DNA of 64,000 nt from CADEDH01 sp039029735 (lineage in GTDB: Bacteria > Actinomycetota > Acidimicrobiia > Acidimicrobiales > SZUA-35): positions 1 through 64,000 of the forward strand of contig JBCCFL010000030.1 of assembly GCA_039029735.1 (NCBI GenBank). The letters run 5' to 3'. Position numbers and translations under genes: made by a program. The notes under the pieces are model-generated. The model searched no databases. It was not told the origin of the DNA and saw nothing but the letters and a program-made list of their open reading frames with translations. Shown here piece by piece: positions 19,744 to 28,281 of this stretch. Position 1 is the stretch's first letter. Each line of letters begins with the position of its first letter.

Positions 19744-20703
19744 ATGGCTTCGTCGGTGCCTCGAACCGCCAAGTGGCGGCAGTTCCTCGACCGAACGAGC
19801 GCGGCCACGGGCCTGCGAGCCGAGGAGCTCGTCGACCGACTCCAAGGCGCTCGGGCGTCCTCGGCCCGGGCCAACCGGCTCCACCCCGACGGTCGAGACG
19901 CCATCGTGGATCGGCTCCTGGGCGAATGGCCGGCGCTCGAGCCCGTGCACGGCGACCCCGATTCGTTCCTCTGCTCCGACGCCGCGCCATACACCGAACT
20001 GATCGACCTCGCCGACGAGGGCCTCGTCTATCTCCAGAACGCATCGAGCCTGTTGCCCGTGATGGCGCTCGATCCCCAGCCCGGGGAGCGGATCCTCGAC
20101 ATGGCTGCTGCTCCTGGCGGCAAGGCGTTCAACATCGCCGCCCGTATGGGCAACGAGGGGGAGCTCTGGCTCAACGACGCTGCGCGGCCTCGGCTGGAGA
20201 AAATGCAGCGCCTCGCAGGGACCTACCACGTGGAGGTGCACGCGTTCCTGGAACACAAGGCGCAGTACCTCGACAAGGAGATCACCGACACGCGCTTCGA
20301 CCGGATCCTGGTGGATGCCCAATGCACTGGTGAAGGTCGCTTCGACCTGCGCCGCCGCAATGCCCTCCAGCACTGGAACCTGTCACGAATCGAGACCTAC
20401 ACCCACCTCCAGACGAAGATGCTCGAGGTGGCCTACCGTCTGCTCCGCCCGGGGGGCCGGATCGTGTATTCCACCTGCACGATCGCGCCCGAGGAGAACG
20501 AGGCACCCATCCACCGCATCCTGGGCCGTCACGACGATCTCGACGTCGAGGCGCTGCCTCCCAGCCCCAACGATGCCGATCTGATCCCCGGGCTGAAGAG
20601 CTGGGATGGGCATCGCTTCGATGCCCGCATCCAGCGCACGGGGCGTGTGCTGCCCGGTGCCCGCTTCGAGGCCTTCTACGTCGCCAGCCTGCTCAAACGC
20701 TGA
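19744..20703 (+). CDS. RsmB/RsmF-family RNA (cytosine-5)-methyltransferase
   Basis: SAM-dependent m5C methyltransferase of the NOP2/Sun group. The SAM site is ILDMAAAPGGKAFNIAARM (motif I). Motif IV is DAQCTGEG with Cys194, and motif VI is VYSTCTIAPEENE with Cys245, the two catalytic cysteines of this class. At 319 residues it has the core plus the N-terminal extension but not the C-terminal PUA/NusB domains. This fits an RsmF-like enzyme acting on 16S rRNA C1407 or a tRNA enzyme; the sequence alone does not decide. Confidence 0.85.
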   Translation: MASSVPRTAKWRQFLDRTSAATGLRAEELVDRLQGARASSARANRLHPDGRDAIVDRLLGEWPALEPVHGDPDSFLCSDAAPYTELIDLADEGLVYLQNASSLLPVMALDPQPGERILDMAAAPGGKAFNIAARMGNEGELWLNDAARPRLEKMQRLAGTYHVEVHAFLEHKAQYLDKEITDTRFDRILVDAQCTGEGRFDLRRRNALQHWNLSRIETYTHLQTKMLEVAYRLLRPGGRIVYSTCTIAPEENEAPIHRILGRHDDLDVEALPPSPNDADLIPGLKSWDGHRFDARIQRTGRVLPGARFEAFYVASLLKR

Positions 20704-20747
20704 GCCAGGCCAGGGGCCGTTCGGTGGCCAGTACGGCCTCCGAACCG

Positions 20748-21476
20748 CTACTCGGGTGGTGCGGGAGGTGGCTCGGCCTGGCCTCCGAGCGATCGGTGCT
20801 GGTGCCCGATCTGGGGTACCAGGCTGTAGCCGTGGCCTCGAATGGTGCGGATAAGATCGTGATCGAAGCCTGCGTTCAGCTTCCGTCGGAGATACCCGAT
20901 GTACACGTGCACCACGTGGGGATCGCTGTGCTCGTCACCCCACACGGCATGGAGGATCTCCGACCGCGACACGGTCTGACCAGCGCGCTGCATGAGGTAC
21001 CGCAGGAGCGCGAATTCGCGTTGCGTGAGGTCGATCCGTTGCCCACCGCGCACGCATGACTTCGTCGCAGGGTCGAGGTGGAGGTCGCCGACGGGGGAGA
21101 CCCCAGCCGCACTCGAGTGCGACCGGCGAGAGAGCGCCCGGACGCGAGCGAGCAGCACCGGTGGCTCGAACGGCTTGGTGAGATAGTCGTCGGCTCCTGA
21201 ATCGAGGCCCTCGACCTCATCCCAGACCCCGTCCTTGCCCGTGAGCATCAACACTGGCACCGTGAAGCCCCGGTTGCGGATCTCGGCGCTCACCACAAAT
21301 CCGTTCGTGTCGGGAAGGAGCAGGTCGAGGGTGAGCACGGCATAGTCGCCCTGTTCGAGCATCGGGATGGCGTCGCCCCCGAACCGTGTTGCGTCGACGA
21401 CGTAGCCGTCGGACTCCAGCGTCGCCGTGATGGCGCGTGCCACCCCCGGATCATCTTCGACCACGAGTACCCGCAT
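20748..21476 (-). CDS. OmpR-family response regulator
   Basis: Two-component regulator of 242 residues. The receiver domain has the acidic pair EDD at residues 7-9, the phospho-acceptor Asp51 in LTLDLLLPD, Thr79 and Lys101 in DYLTKPF. The C-terminal winged helix is complete (DLTQREFALLRYLMQRAGQT, then VHVYIGYLRRKLNAGFD, then GYSLVP). It is divergent from a histidine kinase gene 211 bp away, and these two are probably partners. The ATG at 21476 is preceded by GGAAGGGG. The pilus locus beyond the kinase is a plausible target. Confidence 0.93.
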   Translation of the reverse strand: MRVLVVEDDPGVARAITATLESDGYVVDATRFGGDAIPMLEQGDYAVLTLDLLLPDTNGFVVSAEIRNRGFTVPVLMLTGKDGVWDEVEGLDSGADDYLTKPFEPPVLLARVRALSRRSHSSAAGVSPVGDLHLDPATKSCVRGGQRIDLTQREFALLRYLMQRAGQTVSRSEILHAVWGDEHSDPHVVHVYIGYLRRKLNAGFDHDLIRTIRGHGYSLVPQIGHQHRSLGGQAEPPPAPPE

Positions 21477-21674
21477 TCGCTGATTGCCCCTTCCCGTCTC
21501 CGTGCACGGCCCCTGGATTCGTGCGCTCTGTCCCCCGACGAGTCAAAGACAAACCAGCCGCCAAAACTGTCACCTCAAAAGCCGATAAACATCAAACAAT
21601 AAGGTTGTTGTCACATCACACCGGCCACTGTTGCGTTTTCAAACGACTGCTTGCCTCCATCCTCAGGGCGGAAG

Positions 21675-21680
21675 TACCTT
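21675..21680 (+). promoter_or_regulatory. -10 box for histidine kinase (leaderless)
   Basis: TACCTT is followed by 7 bases and ATG 21688. The 211-bp divergent region upstream is visibly richer in A/T than its surroundings. Confidence 0.55.
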
Positions 21681-21687
21681 CGCCGTA

Positions 21688-23061
21688 ATGGTGGTTCGGT
21701 TTGACCTGGGGAGGGTCTACCGTCCCCGGTCGCACGCAGCGACCGTCGCGACGCGCGTCGACCTCTCCCGCTACGTGGTGCTGGTCGCTGCCCTCTGCGC
21801 CGCGTTTCTCGCGGTAACTGCGTTCGGGTGGCCATCCGACGAGCGGGCCGCTGAAGAGGCAAGAGACCTCGTGCGTGAGTATCACCTCGCACTGATGATG
21901 GGTGAGCCGCTCAACGACGTTGCGATCGAGCCCCACCAGTACGCAACCATCCACACGCCGAGCGGTCTTCCGATCAACTTCGGCCTCAGGCCGTCGGCCG
22001 GCGTGGTTCGCCACTTCGAGCGCCAGGCCGTTCTCACGCTCAACGACACGCTCGCCACACAGCCGCCGCAGTTCAGCGGCGATGGATGGTCGGTACGGGC
22101 GATGGCCTGCTCGCAGCAGAACCGCTGTACGTACCTGCTGGCCGGGAGCCAGCGTCAGAGCTATCTGCAGTTCGTGCGGAGCCAGCTCACCGAGCCGATC
22201 GCGCTCCTGTTGCTCTTGCCGATCGTTGCCTTCGCTGTCGAGTACCGCGTTCGGCGCCGTATCGGCGGCTCGCTGCAGGCCGTCGAACGTCAGGTGGCGC
22301 AGGTCGGTACCGGCGACGAACGAACGATCAAGGCCGGAGACAACTCGACGCCCGAGGTGGCGCAGTTGGTGGCATCGACCAACGAGGCGATCGGTCGATA
22401 CGAGCTGGCCCTGGGGCGCGACGCCAGGGTTCTGGCCGAGACGGTGCACGACCTGCGTTCGCCGCTGTCGGCGGCCAGTGTGCTGGTCGATCTGGCGGTC
22501 AAGAACGGGTCGGTGGACCTGTTGCCGGACTGTGCGGCGGAGATCAAACGGGCCGGCACCATGATCGACGGCATCTTGTTGATGTCGCGTACCGGAAGCC
22601 AGGCCAAACACCTCGTCGACCTCGATGTCACCGAGGTGGTGATCCACGCCGTGGACGCCACCCGACTCCGCTTCCGCGATGTGCGAATCGAGACCGATCT
22701 CGACGCGGTGACGGGCCAGCTGAATCCCAAGGCGATCGAGAGCATTGCATCGAATCTCCTCGAGAACGCCGCCAAGTACAGCCGGAATCGGATCCGCGTC
22801 ACTCTCGCCGAGAGCGAGGGGTCACTTCACCTCAGCGTCGAGGACAATGGGGAAGGTATCGATCCGTCCGACTATGACCGGGTGCTGTCCTGGGCCGGAC
22901 GGGCCGACGACGCGAGTGGGTTGACCGATCTTCCCAGCGAGGGCCTGGGCCTGAGCATCGTGCGCGAGGCCGTGCGAATCCAACGGGGTGTGGTCAGGCT
23001 CGGTCAATCCGATCTGGGTGGCTGCCGTTTCGACGTTGTCATCCCACTTTTTCCGTCCTAG
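21688..23061 (+). CDS. Membrane sensor histidine kinase
   Basis: Sensor kinase of 457 residues from ATG 21688; the -10 box 7 bases upstream argues against the longer frame from 21631. A first membrane helix (VVLVAALCAAFLAVTAFGW) is followed by a roughly 130-residue extracytoplasmic sensor and a second helix (ALLLLLPIVAFAVEY). A HAMP-like linker and the dimerisation box ETVHDLRSPLSAASVL with phospho-His254 come next. The ATPase domain has the N-box NLLENAAKYS, G1 SVEDNGEGI and G2 EGLGLSIVREAV. The sensor is not recognisable. It is paired with the divergent response regulator and lies directly upstream of the tad locus. Confidence 0.92.
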   Translation: MVVRFDLGRVYRPRSHAATVATRVDLSRYVVLVAALCAAFLAVTAFGWPSDERAAEEARDLVREYHLALMMGEPLNDVAIEPHQYATIHTPSGLPINFGLRPSAGVVRHFERQAVLTLNDTLATQPPQFSGDGWSVRAMACSQQNRCTYLLAGSQRQSYLQFVRSQLTEPIALLLLLPIVAFAVEYRVRRRIGGSLQAVERQVAQVGTGDERTIKAGDNSTPEVAQLVASTNEAIGRYELALGRDARVLAETVHDLRSPLSAASVLVDLAVKNGSVDLLPDCAAEIKRAGTMIDGILLMSRTGSQAKHLVDLDVTEVVIHAVDATRLRFRDVRIETDLDAVTGQLNPKAIESIASNLLENAAKYSRNRIRVTLAESEGSLHLSVEDNGEGIDPSDYDRVLSWAGRADDASGLTDLPSEGLGLSIVREAVRIQRGVVRLGQSDLGGCRFDVVIPLFPS

Positions 23062-23062
23062 G

Positions 23063-23076
23063 TTGGAGCGCTCCAA
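23063..23076. promoter_or_regulatory. LacI-type palindrome upstream of the tad locus
   Basis: TTGGAGCGCTCCAA is a perfect 14-bp palindrome with a central CG, resembling operators of LacI-family repressors. The 15-mer GGTTGGAGCGCTCCA (23061-23075) recurs at 60316-60330. It lies directly after the kinase stop, about 210 bp before the first pilus gene. Confidence 0.45.
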
Positions 23077-23080
23077 CACG

Positions 23081-23105
23081 GAGAGTGGGTGATACCGCCA
23101 CTCTC
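23081..23105 (+). terminator. Hairpin after the histidine kinase gene
   Basis: GAGAGTGG and CCACTCTC form an 8-bp stem with a 9-base loop 20 bp after the kinase stop. There is no T-tract, as is common for GC-rich actinobacterial terminators. Confidence 0.45.
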
Positions 23106-23286
23106 GGCGGCTTCAGCGATGCTGGCCGGGGCAATAGGGGCACTATGCCGCATCGAGCGGCACAAGTCTCGGGTTGCTTTGCTGCGTTTCTGCCCGGTTT
23201 CTGATCCTCTCTTCGCGGACTCTGAGCGACTCTGACCGTTCGTTGCGTGCGCCTTATCAGTCTCTGAACTGGCCTCCGTTAAACAC

Positions 23287-24021
23287 GTGACCATGGTCAC
23301 CAGGGCGGAGGCGACAGGCTTCAACGGAGCAGTGGACTCGGCGGATCAGGTGATGCCAGAGGGCCTGATCGACGTGTCTTCGCACCCGGTTGGGGTGACT
23401 GCGCCAGCACGGCGCAGCCCGAATCGCCTCTGGCTCGTGACCGGCCTTCTGATCGTGTTGATCACGGGCGTGCTGTCGTTCGTGTTGTTCTCGACCACCA
23501 CCGACCGGGTGTCGGTGCTGGCCGCCGGCCGGAGCATCGAGGTTGGCGAGCGGCTCGACAGATCCAACGTGGTGGTGGTCGACGTGCTGCCTGGTACTGC
23601 GGCAACGGCGATTCGCCTTGATCAGTACCTCGAAGACCCCGATCTGGTGCTCGGCCAGGAAGTCCAGCACCGGGTGGAGTCCGGGGCGATCATCCAACCA
23701 GCGTCGCTGTTCGCCGAGCAGGTCGAAGACGAGCCGATGATCCTCGGGGCACGGCTTGCCCCTGGCCAGTACCCACTTCCGCAGCTGACCAGCGGCGATC
23801 GGGTGGCGGTCATCATCCTCGAGACACTCGACGACGACAGCTTCTCGGTTCGGGCTGAGCAGTTCACCGAGGCAGTCGTGGTCGACATCTCGTCGTTGGG
23901 CTCGGGCGCCAACAGTGAGGTCTTCGTCTCGTTCGAGGTCGGATCCTCCGAAGCGGCCGTGATCTCCGGGGCCCTCGCCCAGTCGCGGGTTCGACTCGGG
24001 CTCGTGGAGTACGAGTCGTGA
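23287..24021 (+). CDS. SAF-domain pilus assembly protein (CpaB/RcpC-like)
   Basis: First gene of the tad cluster. The 244-residue protein has one membrane helix (LWLVTGLLIVLITGVLSFV) followed by an extracytoplasmic SAF domain (VLAAGRSIEVGERLDRSNV, then PLPQLTSGDRVAVIILET), the arrangement of CpaB/FlgA-like proteins. In Gram-negative bacteria CpaB works with the outer-membrane secretin; here no secretin is encoded, so it may stabilise the fibre at the cell wall. Start GTG 23287 (ATG 23293 is in frame). The 3' end overlaps the next gene by GTGA. Confidence 0.8.
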   Translation: MTMVTRAEATGFNGAVDSADQVMPEGLIDVSSHPVGVTAPARRSPNRLWLVTGLLIVLITGVLSFVLFSTTTDRVSVLAAGRSIEVGERLDRSNVVVVDVLPGTAATAIRLDQYLEDPDLVLGQEVQHRVESGAIIQPASLFAEQVEDEPMILGARLAPGQYPLPQLTSGDRVAVIILETLDDDSFSVRAEQFTEAVVVDISSLGSGANSEVFVSFEVGSSEAAVISGALAQSRVRLGLVEYES

Positions 24022-24869
24022 CCGTGCTCGGCATTGCATCGGTGCGGCTGAGCCCGGGCGCGACGTCGTTGGCTGTCGGACTCTCGTGGACGCTGCCGTC
24101 ACCAGTCACCTTGATCGAGGCCGACCCGGAAGGTGGGGTGATTGGGCCTCGCTTCAGTCTCGACGACCGCCGTGATCTGCTCACCTACGGCGTCGACGTG
24201 CGACGGGGCTTCGAGCCCGACAAATTGTTCGCCAACACCACGGCCCTGGGGCGGGTGCACTGCCTGCTCGCCCCCACGAACCCGCCATCGGCCCAACGCG
24301 CCGTCGAACTCACCGCCGGTGTCCTCGGGGAGAATCTGCCCCGCTACGACATGACCTCGGTGGTCGACCTCGGGTGTCTCACCGTCAACAGCCCTGCGAT
24401 CCCGTTGGCGATGAAGGTGGACCGGCTCCTGCTGGTCATGCGGCCCTACGTGGAGTCGATGCACGCACTTCTGAACGTGCTCGGCATGGTGCGGGCGTGG
24501 GGAGTTCCGACCGATCTGGTGGTCGTCGGCGATCGGCCATTCAAAGCCCAGGAGATCGCGGAAGTGGCTGCTGTGCCGGTCGCAGCCGTGTTGTCTCATG
24601 ACCCGCGAGCAGCCACGGCCTTCAGCGGAGGCCGCTTCTCCTCGCGCCTGTTCCGGCGCTCCACGCTGCTGCGAACCGTCAGCGCCCTCGCCGTCGATCT
24701 GACCGTCGATTCGATCAAGGCTCAGCTCGGGGGCGGGATCGAACCGCACTCGGCCGCCCCGCCGCCCCCACCGGCTCCGCCCCCTCCGCCTCCACCAGCT
24801 CCGCCTGCGGCCGCGCAAATGGCGCCAGCCACGACCTCACTCGGCGTGCACCTGCGGGGTGAGCGATGA
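24018..24869 (+). CDS. CpaE/MinD-like protein lacking the P-loop
   Basis: A 283-residue protein in the position normally held by CpaE/TadZ, which places the Tad machine in the cell. It keeps MinD-like strands (LIEADPEGG for the switch region, VVDLGCL, LLLVMRPYVESMHAL), but the expected deviant Walker A is replaced by SVRLSPGATSLAVGL with no Lys. ATP binding is therefore doubtful and a scaffold role is more likely. The C-terminus carries a long Pro/Ala tract. It overlaps both neighbours by 4 bp. Confidence 0.72.
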   Translation: MTVLGIASVRLSPGATSLAVGLSWTLPSPVTLIEADPEGGVIGPRFSLDDRRDLLTYGVDVRRGFEPDKLFANTTALGRVHCLLAPTNPPSAQRAVELTAGVLGENLPRYDMTSVVDLGCLTVNSPAIPLAMKVDRLLLVMRPYVESMHALLNVLGMVRAWGVPTDLVVVGDRPFKAQEIAEVAAVPVAAVLSHDPRAATAFSGGRFSSRLFRRSTLLRTVSALAVDLTVDSIKAQLGGGIEPHSAAPPPPPAPPPPPPPAPPAAAQMAPATTSLGVHLRGER

Positions 24870-26224
24870 CCGATCTGGCCCCAGGCCTGGACGAGGTGGG
24901 CCACGACGTCGACGAGGCGCTTCTGGCCGACGAGGCCCCGGTCTCGACGATCGACTTGTCGTTGGTGTCGACCATCACGTCCGAGGTGGCCGCCGAGCTG
25001 TCCGATCTACCGGCACTCGTCGACCCCGACACAGGCGAGATCGACATGCCGGCCGAGACCGCACGGGCCGAGCCGCTGATCTGGGCAGCGATCGACCGAG
25101 CAGTGGAGGAGCGACTGCGCAATCGGAGCGACACGCTGTCGATCGACGACGAGGAGGCCATCTTCAAACGGGCTCGGGCTGATCTGTTCGGCCTGAGCGG
25201 GTTCGAGGAGTACCTGTTCGATCCATCGGTGGAGAACGTGTTCGTGAACGGCGCCGACCGCGTGTTCGTCAACCGCTCGGGTGCATCTGAACCGGAGCGG
25301 GTGGCGCCGATCGTGCAGACCGACCACGCGCTGATCGAGCTGGTGAATCGATGGTCGACCCGGCTGGGCCGCACTGAACGTCGCTTCGACTTCGCCAATC
25401 CACGCCTCGACATGCGGCTGCCGGGTGGCTTCCGGCTACACGCGATCATGGCGGTGACCGAGCGGCCGACCATCACGATCCGCTGCCCCTACAGCCGCAA
25501 GGTCACGCTCCAGGATCTGATCAAGCTCCGCACGATCGACGCCCCCATGGCGTCGTTCCTCCGTGCGGCGGTGAAGGGGCGCCTCAACATCATCGTGGCC
25601 GGCGGTACCGGAACCGGGAAGACCACGCTGCTCAAGAGCCTCCTCTACGAGGTGCCGCCGAGCGAGCGCATCATCACCCTCGAAGACACGCTCGAACTCG
25701 GTCTGTCCCGGTTCCCCCAGGAGCACCCCAACGTCGTTGAGATGGAGACCCGCCAGGAGAACGTTGAGGGTGAGGGTGAGATCAACCTGATGGATCTCAC
25801 CCGGGAGTGCCTCCGAATGTCACCCGACCGGGTGGTGATCGGCGAGGTCCGTGGCGCCGAGGCGCTCTACATGCTCAAGGCCATGAGCCAGGGCAACGAC
25901 GGCTCGATGTGCACGATCCACTCCGAGTCGGCCGTGGGCGTGATCGACCGCGTGCGAGGCTATGTGGCCGAGGGTGTCACCGGTCTGCCGCCCAACATCG
26001 TGGACGGCTTCTTCCGCAACGCCGTCGACCTGATCGTGCACGTGACCCGCCGCCCCGATCGGCGCCGGGTGATCTCGACGATCGTCGAGGTGCAGCGCGA
26101 CTCCGTCGATGGGGTTCGCTTCAACCACCTCTTCACCTCTGACACCGACGACATCGCCCAGTTCACGGTGTCGCCGAGCCCGCGGCTGGTGCAGCGGCTG
26201 GATGGGTGGCAGTCATGGCGCTGA
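24866..26224 (+). CDS. tadA: Tad pilus secretion ATPase TadA/CpaF
   Basis: Hexameric secretion ATPase that drives Flp pilin polymerisation. At 452 residues it shows the Asp/His boxes and nucleotide motifs of the GspE/VirB11 family: VENVFVNGADRVFVNRSG in the N-terminal domain, Walker A AGGTGTGKTTLL near residues 244-255, IITLEDTLEL (Asp box), VVIGEVRGAEAL (Walker B) and CTIHSESA (His box). The first 80 residues are acidic. ATGA overlap at the 5' end; the 3' end overlaps TadB by 10 bp. Confidence 0.95.
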   Translation: MTDLAPGLDEVGHDVDEALLADEAPVSTIDLSLVSTITSEVAAELSDLPALVDPDTGEIDMPAETARAEPLIWAAIDRAVEERLRNRSDTLSIDDEEAIFKRARADLFGLSGFEEYLFDPSVENVFVNGADRVFVNRSGASEPERVAPIVQTDHALIELVNRWSTRLGRTERRFDFANPRLDMRLPGGFRLHAIMAVTERPTITIRCPYSRKVTLQDLIKLRTIDAPMASFLRAAVKGRLNIIVAGGTGTGKTTLLKSLLYEVPPSERIITLEDTLELGLSRFPQEHPNVVEMETRQENVEGEGEINLMDLTRECLRMSPDRVVIGEVRGAEALYMLKAMSQGNDGSMCTIHSESAVGVIDRVRGYVAEGVTGLPPNIVDGFFRNAVDLIVHVTRRPDRRRVISTIVEVQRDSVDGVRFNHLFTSDTDDIAQFTVSPSPRLVQRLDGWQSWR

Positions 26225-27114
26225 CCGTCGCACTCGTCGCCATGCTCGGGATGTTCGGACTCCTCGTGATCCTCGGTGGCGCGCTCGGCTTCGAGCTCGG
26301 ACAGAGCGAGGCGATGTCAGCCGAGGTGTCGGCCGCCCGCCTGGTGCAGGTGCTCGTGGGGCTGGCCGTGGCGTTCGGTGTGCTGGTGTCCACAGGTTGG
26401 CCGGTTCTGGCCCTGTATGCCGGCATCACCGCCACCGTCGCCCCGTCGTTGTGGGCCATCAGGCGCAAACGGCGGCGCTACATCTCCCGGCTGGACGGCC
26501 TCGCCGACTGGGTGGAGTCGGTGCGCGATGCCCTGGCGGCCTCCAGCGGGCTCGAACAGGCGCTCACCATCTCGACAGAGCACCCACCCGAGTCCATCGA
26601 GGACGAGGTGAACCGGCTGCGGTTGAACCTCCGGCACCGGCCGATCACCGAATGCCTGCGGGAGTTCGCCAAGGACCTGGCGCTGCCGGCGTCCGATCGC
26701 ATCGTGGGTTCACTCCTCCTGGCGATCTCGAGTGGCGCAGGCCGGCTCGTTCCCGTGCTCGGGGAAGTCTCACGCTCAGCGAGGCGCGAAGCGGCGACGG
26801 CGCGGTCGATCGACAGCGGCCGCGGCGAGCTCTACAGCCAGGCCAACACGATTTCGGGAATCGTGGCCGTTGTCGTGATCGGTTCGGTGCTCTTCCGGCG
26901 CGCCGACATGGAGGCCTACGGCACGTTCAACGGCCAGATCGCCCTCCTGATCGTGATGGGCCTGTTGCTGGGCGGCGTGTTGGCGTTCCACATACTCGCC
27001 TCGCCGGCGGTGGCCGAGCGGCCGCTGGCCGGCGTCGGCCTTCGATCAGCGTCGCGCGACGAGCCGGCGTCGGCGCGAGGTGCGTCGTCCCATGGCAACG
27101 GCGACGGATCATGA
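26215..27114 (+). CDS. tadB: Tad pilus inner-membrane protein TadB
   Basis: Type II secretion F-domain protein forming the membrane platform with TadC. It has two N-terminal hydrophobic segments and a cytosolic F-domain with the typical SVRDALAASSGLEQALTI and LAISSGAGRLVPVL stretches. Two more helices lie at the end. ATG 26215 (MALTVALVAML) gives 299 residues; GTG 26206 in frame is an alternative. The polar C-terminal tail overlaps the start of TadC. Confidence 0.9.
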   Translation: MALTVALVAMLGMFGLLVILGGALGFELGQSEAMSAEVSAARLVQVLVGLAVAFGVLVSTGWPVLALYAGITATVAPSLWAIRRKRRRYISRLDGLADWVESVRDALAASSGLEQALTISTEHPPESIEDEVNRLRLNLRHRPITECLREFAKDLALPASDRIVGSLLLAISSGAGRLVPVLGEVSRSARREAATARSIDSGRGELYSQANTISGIVAVVVIGSVLFRRADMEAYGTFNGQIALLIVMGLLLGGVLAFHILASPAVAERPLAGVGLRSASRDEPASARGASSHGNGDGS

Positions 27115-27986
27115 TGCTCCTCAGCGCCACCCTGATGGCCTTCGCCGCCGGGCTGATCATCGTGGCCCGGGCCACGTTCCGGCCTCGGCCCTCGCTCGAC
27201 AAGCTGATGGCCGATCAGACGCTCGGGCGGGCCCGGGTGACCTCGATCGGCGTCGATGCCAGCACCTTGTGGGGCCGTGCCGCGCTGTGGGTGATGCGAC
27301 GCCTGCTCGGGCCGCGCAGCGAGGCACTGGTGTCGGACCTCGACGTCATGGAACAGGACACCACCAGCCATGCGGTGGAACGGATGAGCGTCTCGCTGCT
27401 GGCTGCGATCTCGGTGGCGCTGTTCGGCAACGCCTTCGGGCTGGTTGGCTCGGTGGTGCTGTTCGTGTTCGTGGTGATGGTGGTGTTCTACGGGGTCTAC
27501 CTGTACGTGGGCATGGAGCTCCGATCGCGAGCCGATGTCAAACGGCGGTCGATCGGTCTGGCGACCAACGAGCTCGTCGGCCTCGTCACGGTCGCAATCT
27601 CCGGCGGTAGCGGGCTGAACTCCGCACTGCGGAGCGCGGCGTGGATCGCCGACTCGCCCTCCTACACGAGAATCCGTCGGGCGCTCAGCCAGGCCGACGT
27701 GCGGGGCGCGCCCTACTCCGAGGCGCTCACCGAACTCGGAGAGCAGCTGCGGGTCCCCGAGCTCATGAAGCTCGGCCAGACCGTCGAGATGTCGACCGCA
27801 ACCGGTGCTCGCCTCACCGAGACGTTGCGAAGCCGGCTCGACGCCGTGAACGACCAGGAGTTCAACGCCGCCATCGCCGCTGCGGAGAAAGCCTCCGACC
27901 AGATGGCCTCGATGATGGGCGTCGTCGTGCTCGCTCTGACCGTCTTCATGACCTACCCGCTCGTCGTACGGCTCGTCTCGTTGTGA
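27111..27986 (+). CDS. tadC: Tad pilus inner-membrane protein TadC
   Basis: Partner of TadB in the platform. The 291 residues begin with a helix (MMLLSATLMAFAAGLII), followed by a central pair of helices (LVGSVVLFVFVVMVVFYGV). The F-domain core VAISGGSGLNSALRSAA, then EMSTATGARLTETLR, and a C-terminal helix come last. ATG 27111 overlaps the TadB stop (ATGATG). A longer open frame upstream to 26109 runs through tadA/tadB and is not coding. Confidence 0.9.
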   Translation: MMLLSATLMAFAAGLIIVARATFRPRPSLDKLMADQTLGRARVTSIGVDASTLWGRAALWVMRRLLGPRSEALVSDLDVMEQDTTSHAVERMSVSLLAAISVALFGNAFGLVGSVVLFVFVVMVVFYGVYLYVGMELRSRADVKRRSIGLATNELVGLVTVAISGGSGLNSALRSAAWIADSPSYTRIRRALSQADVRGAPYSEALTELGEQLRVPELMKLGQTVEMSTATGARLTETLRSRLDAVNDQEFNAAIAAAEKASDQMASMMGVVVLALTVFMTYPLVVRLVSL

Positions 27987-28038
27987 GTGTCGGCCGGACC
28001 ACGGGCTCTCGTTCTGCATCCAGCAGTACCCAAACACA

Positions 28039-28043
28039 AAGGA
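28039..28043 (+). promoter_or_regulatory. Strong ribosome binding site of the pilin candidate
   Basis: AAGGA lies 7 bases before ATG 28051. It is one of the clearest Shine-Dalgarno sites in the locus and fits high expression of a major subunit. Confidence 0.65.
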
Positions 28044-28050
28044 AACTGAC

Positions 28051-28272
28051 ATGAACAGCATTGAGCAGGCTCAGTACCGCGCTGGCGTCGAGGTGTACTC
28101 GCGCTGGCTCGCCATCGAAGACCGCCTTGCAGGTGTGGCCGATCGCGTCGAGGACGGTGAGGAAGGGCTGACCGGTCAGGTCGTTCTCCTCGTCGGTCTC
28201 GCCATCGCTGGTGTCGCCGCCGTGACGGCCATCAGCGGCTGGATCACCACCGAGACCGGCAAGCTGCCGTAG
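28051..28272 (+). CDS. Flp-type pilin candidate, 73 aa
   Basis: Probably the major pilin. It is small, with a polar charged N-terminal leader of about 39 residues, then EEGLTGQVVLLVGLAIAG leading into one hydrophobic helix (residues 42-64) and a short polar tail. The Gly before the hydrophobic segment would be the prepilin peptidase cleavage point (EEG/LTG). The Glu at +5 and the Glu-Tyr motif of classical Flp pilins are missing. The next protein has the matching motif ERGGITGDVALW. Its strong RBS and position after tadC support the assignment. The leader is unusually long for Flp. Confidence 0.68.
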   Translation: MNSIEQAQYRAGVEVYSRWLAIEDRLAGVADRVEDGEEGLTGQVVLLVGLAIAGVAAVTAISGWITTETGKLP

Positions 28273-28281
28273 GCCCCTTCG

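Noticed and set aside
26109..27110. N-terminal extension of tadC back into tadA/tadB
   Set aside because: This part lies out of frame inside two real genes and is Arg/Gly-rich; the ATG at 27111 overlaps the tadB stop as expected.
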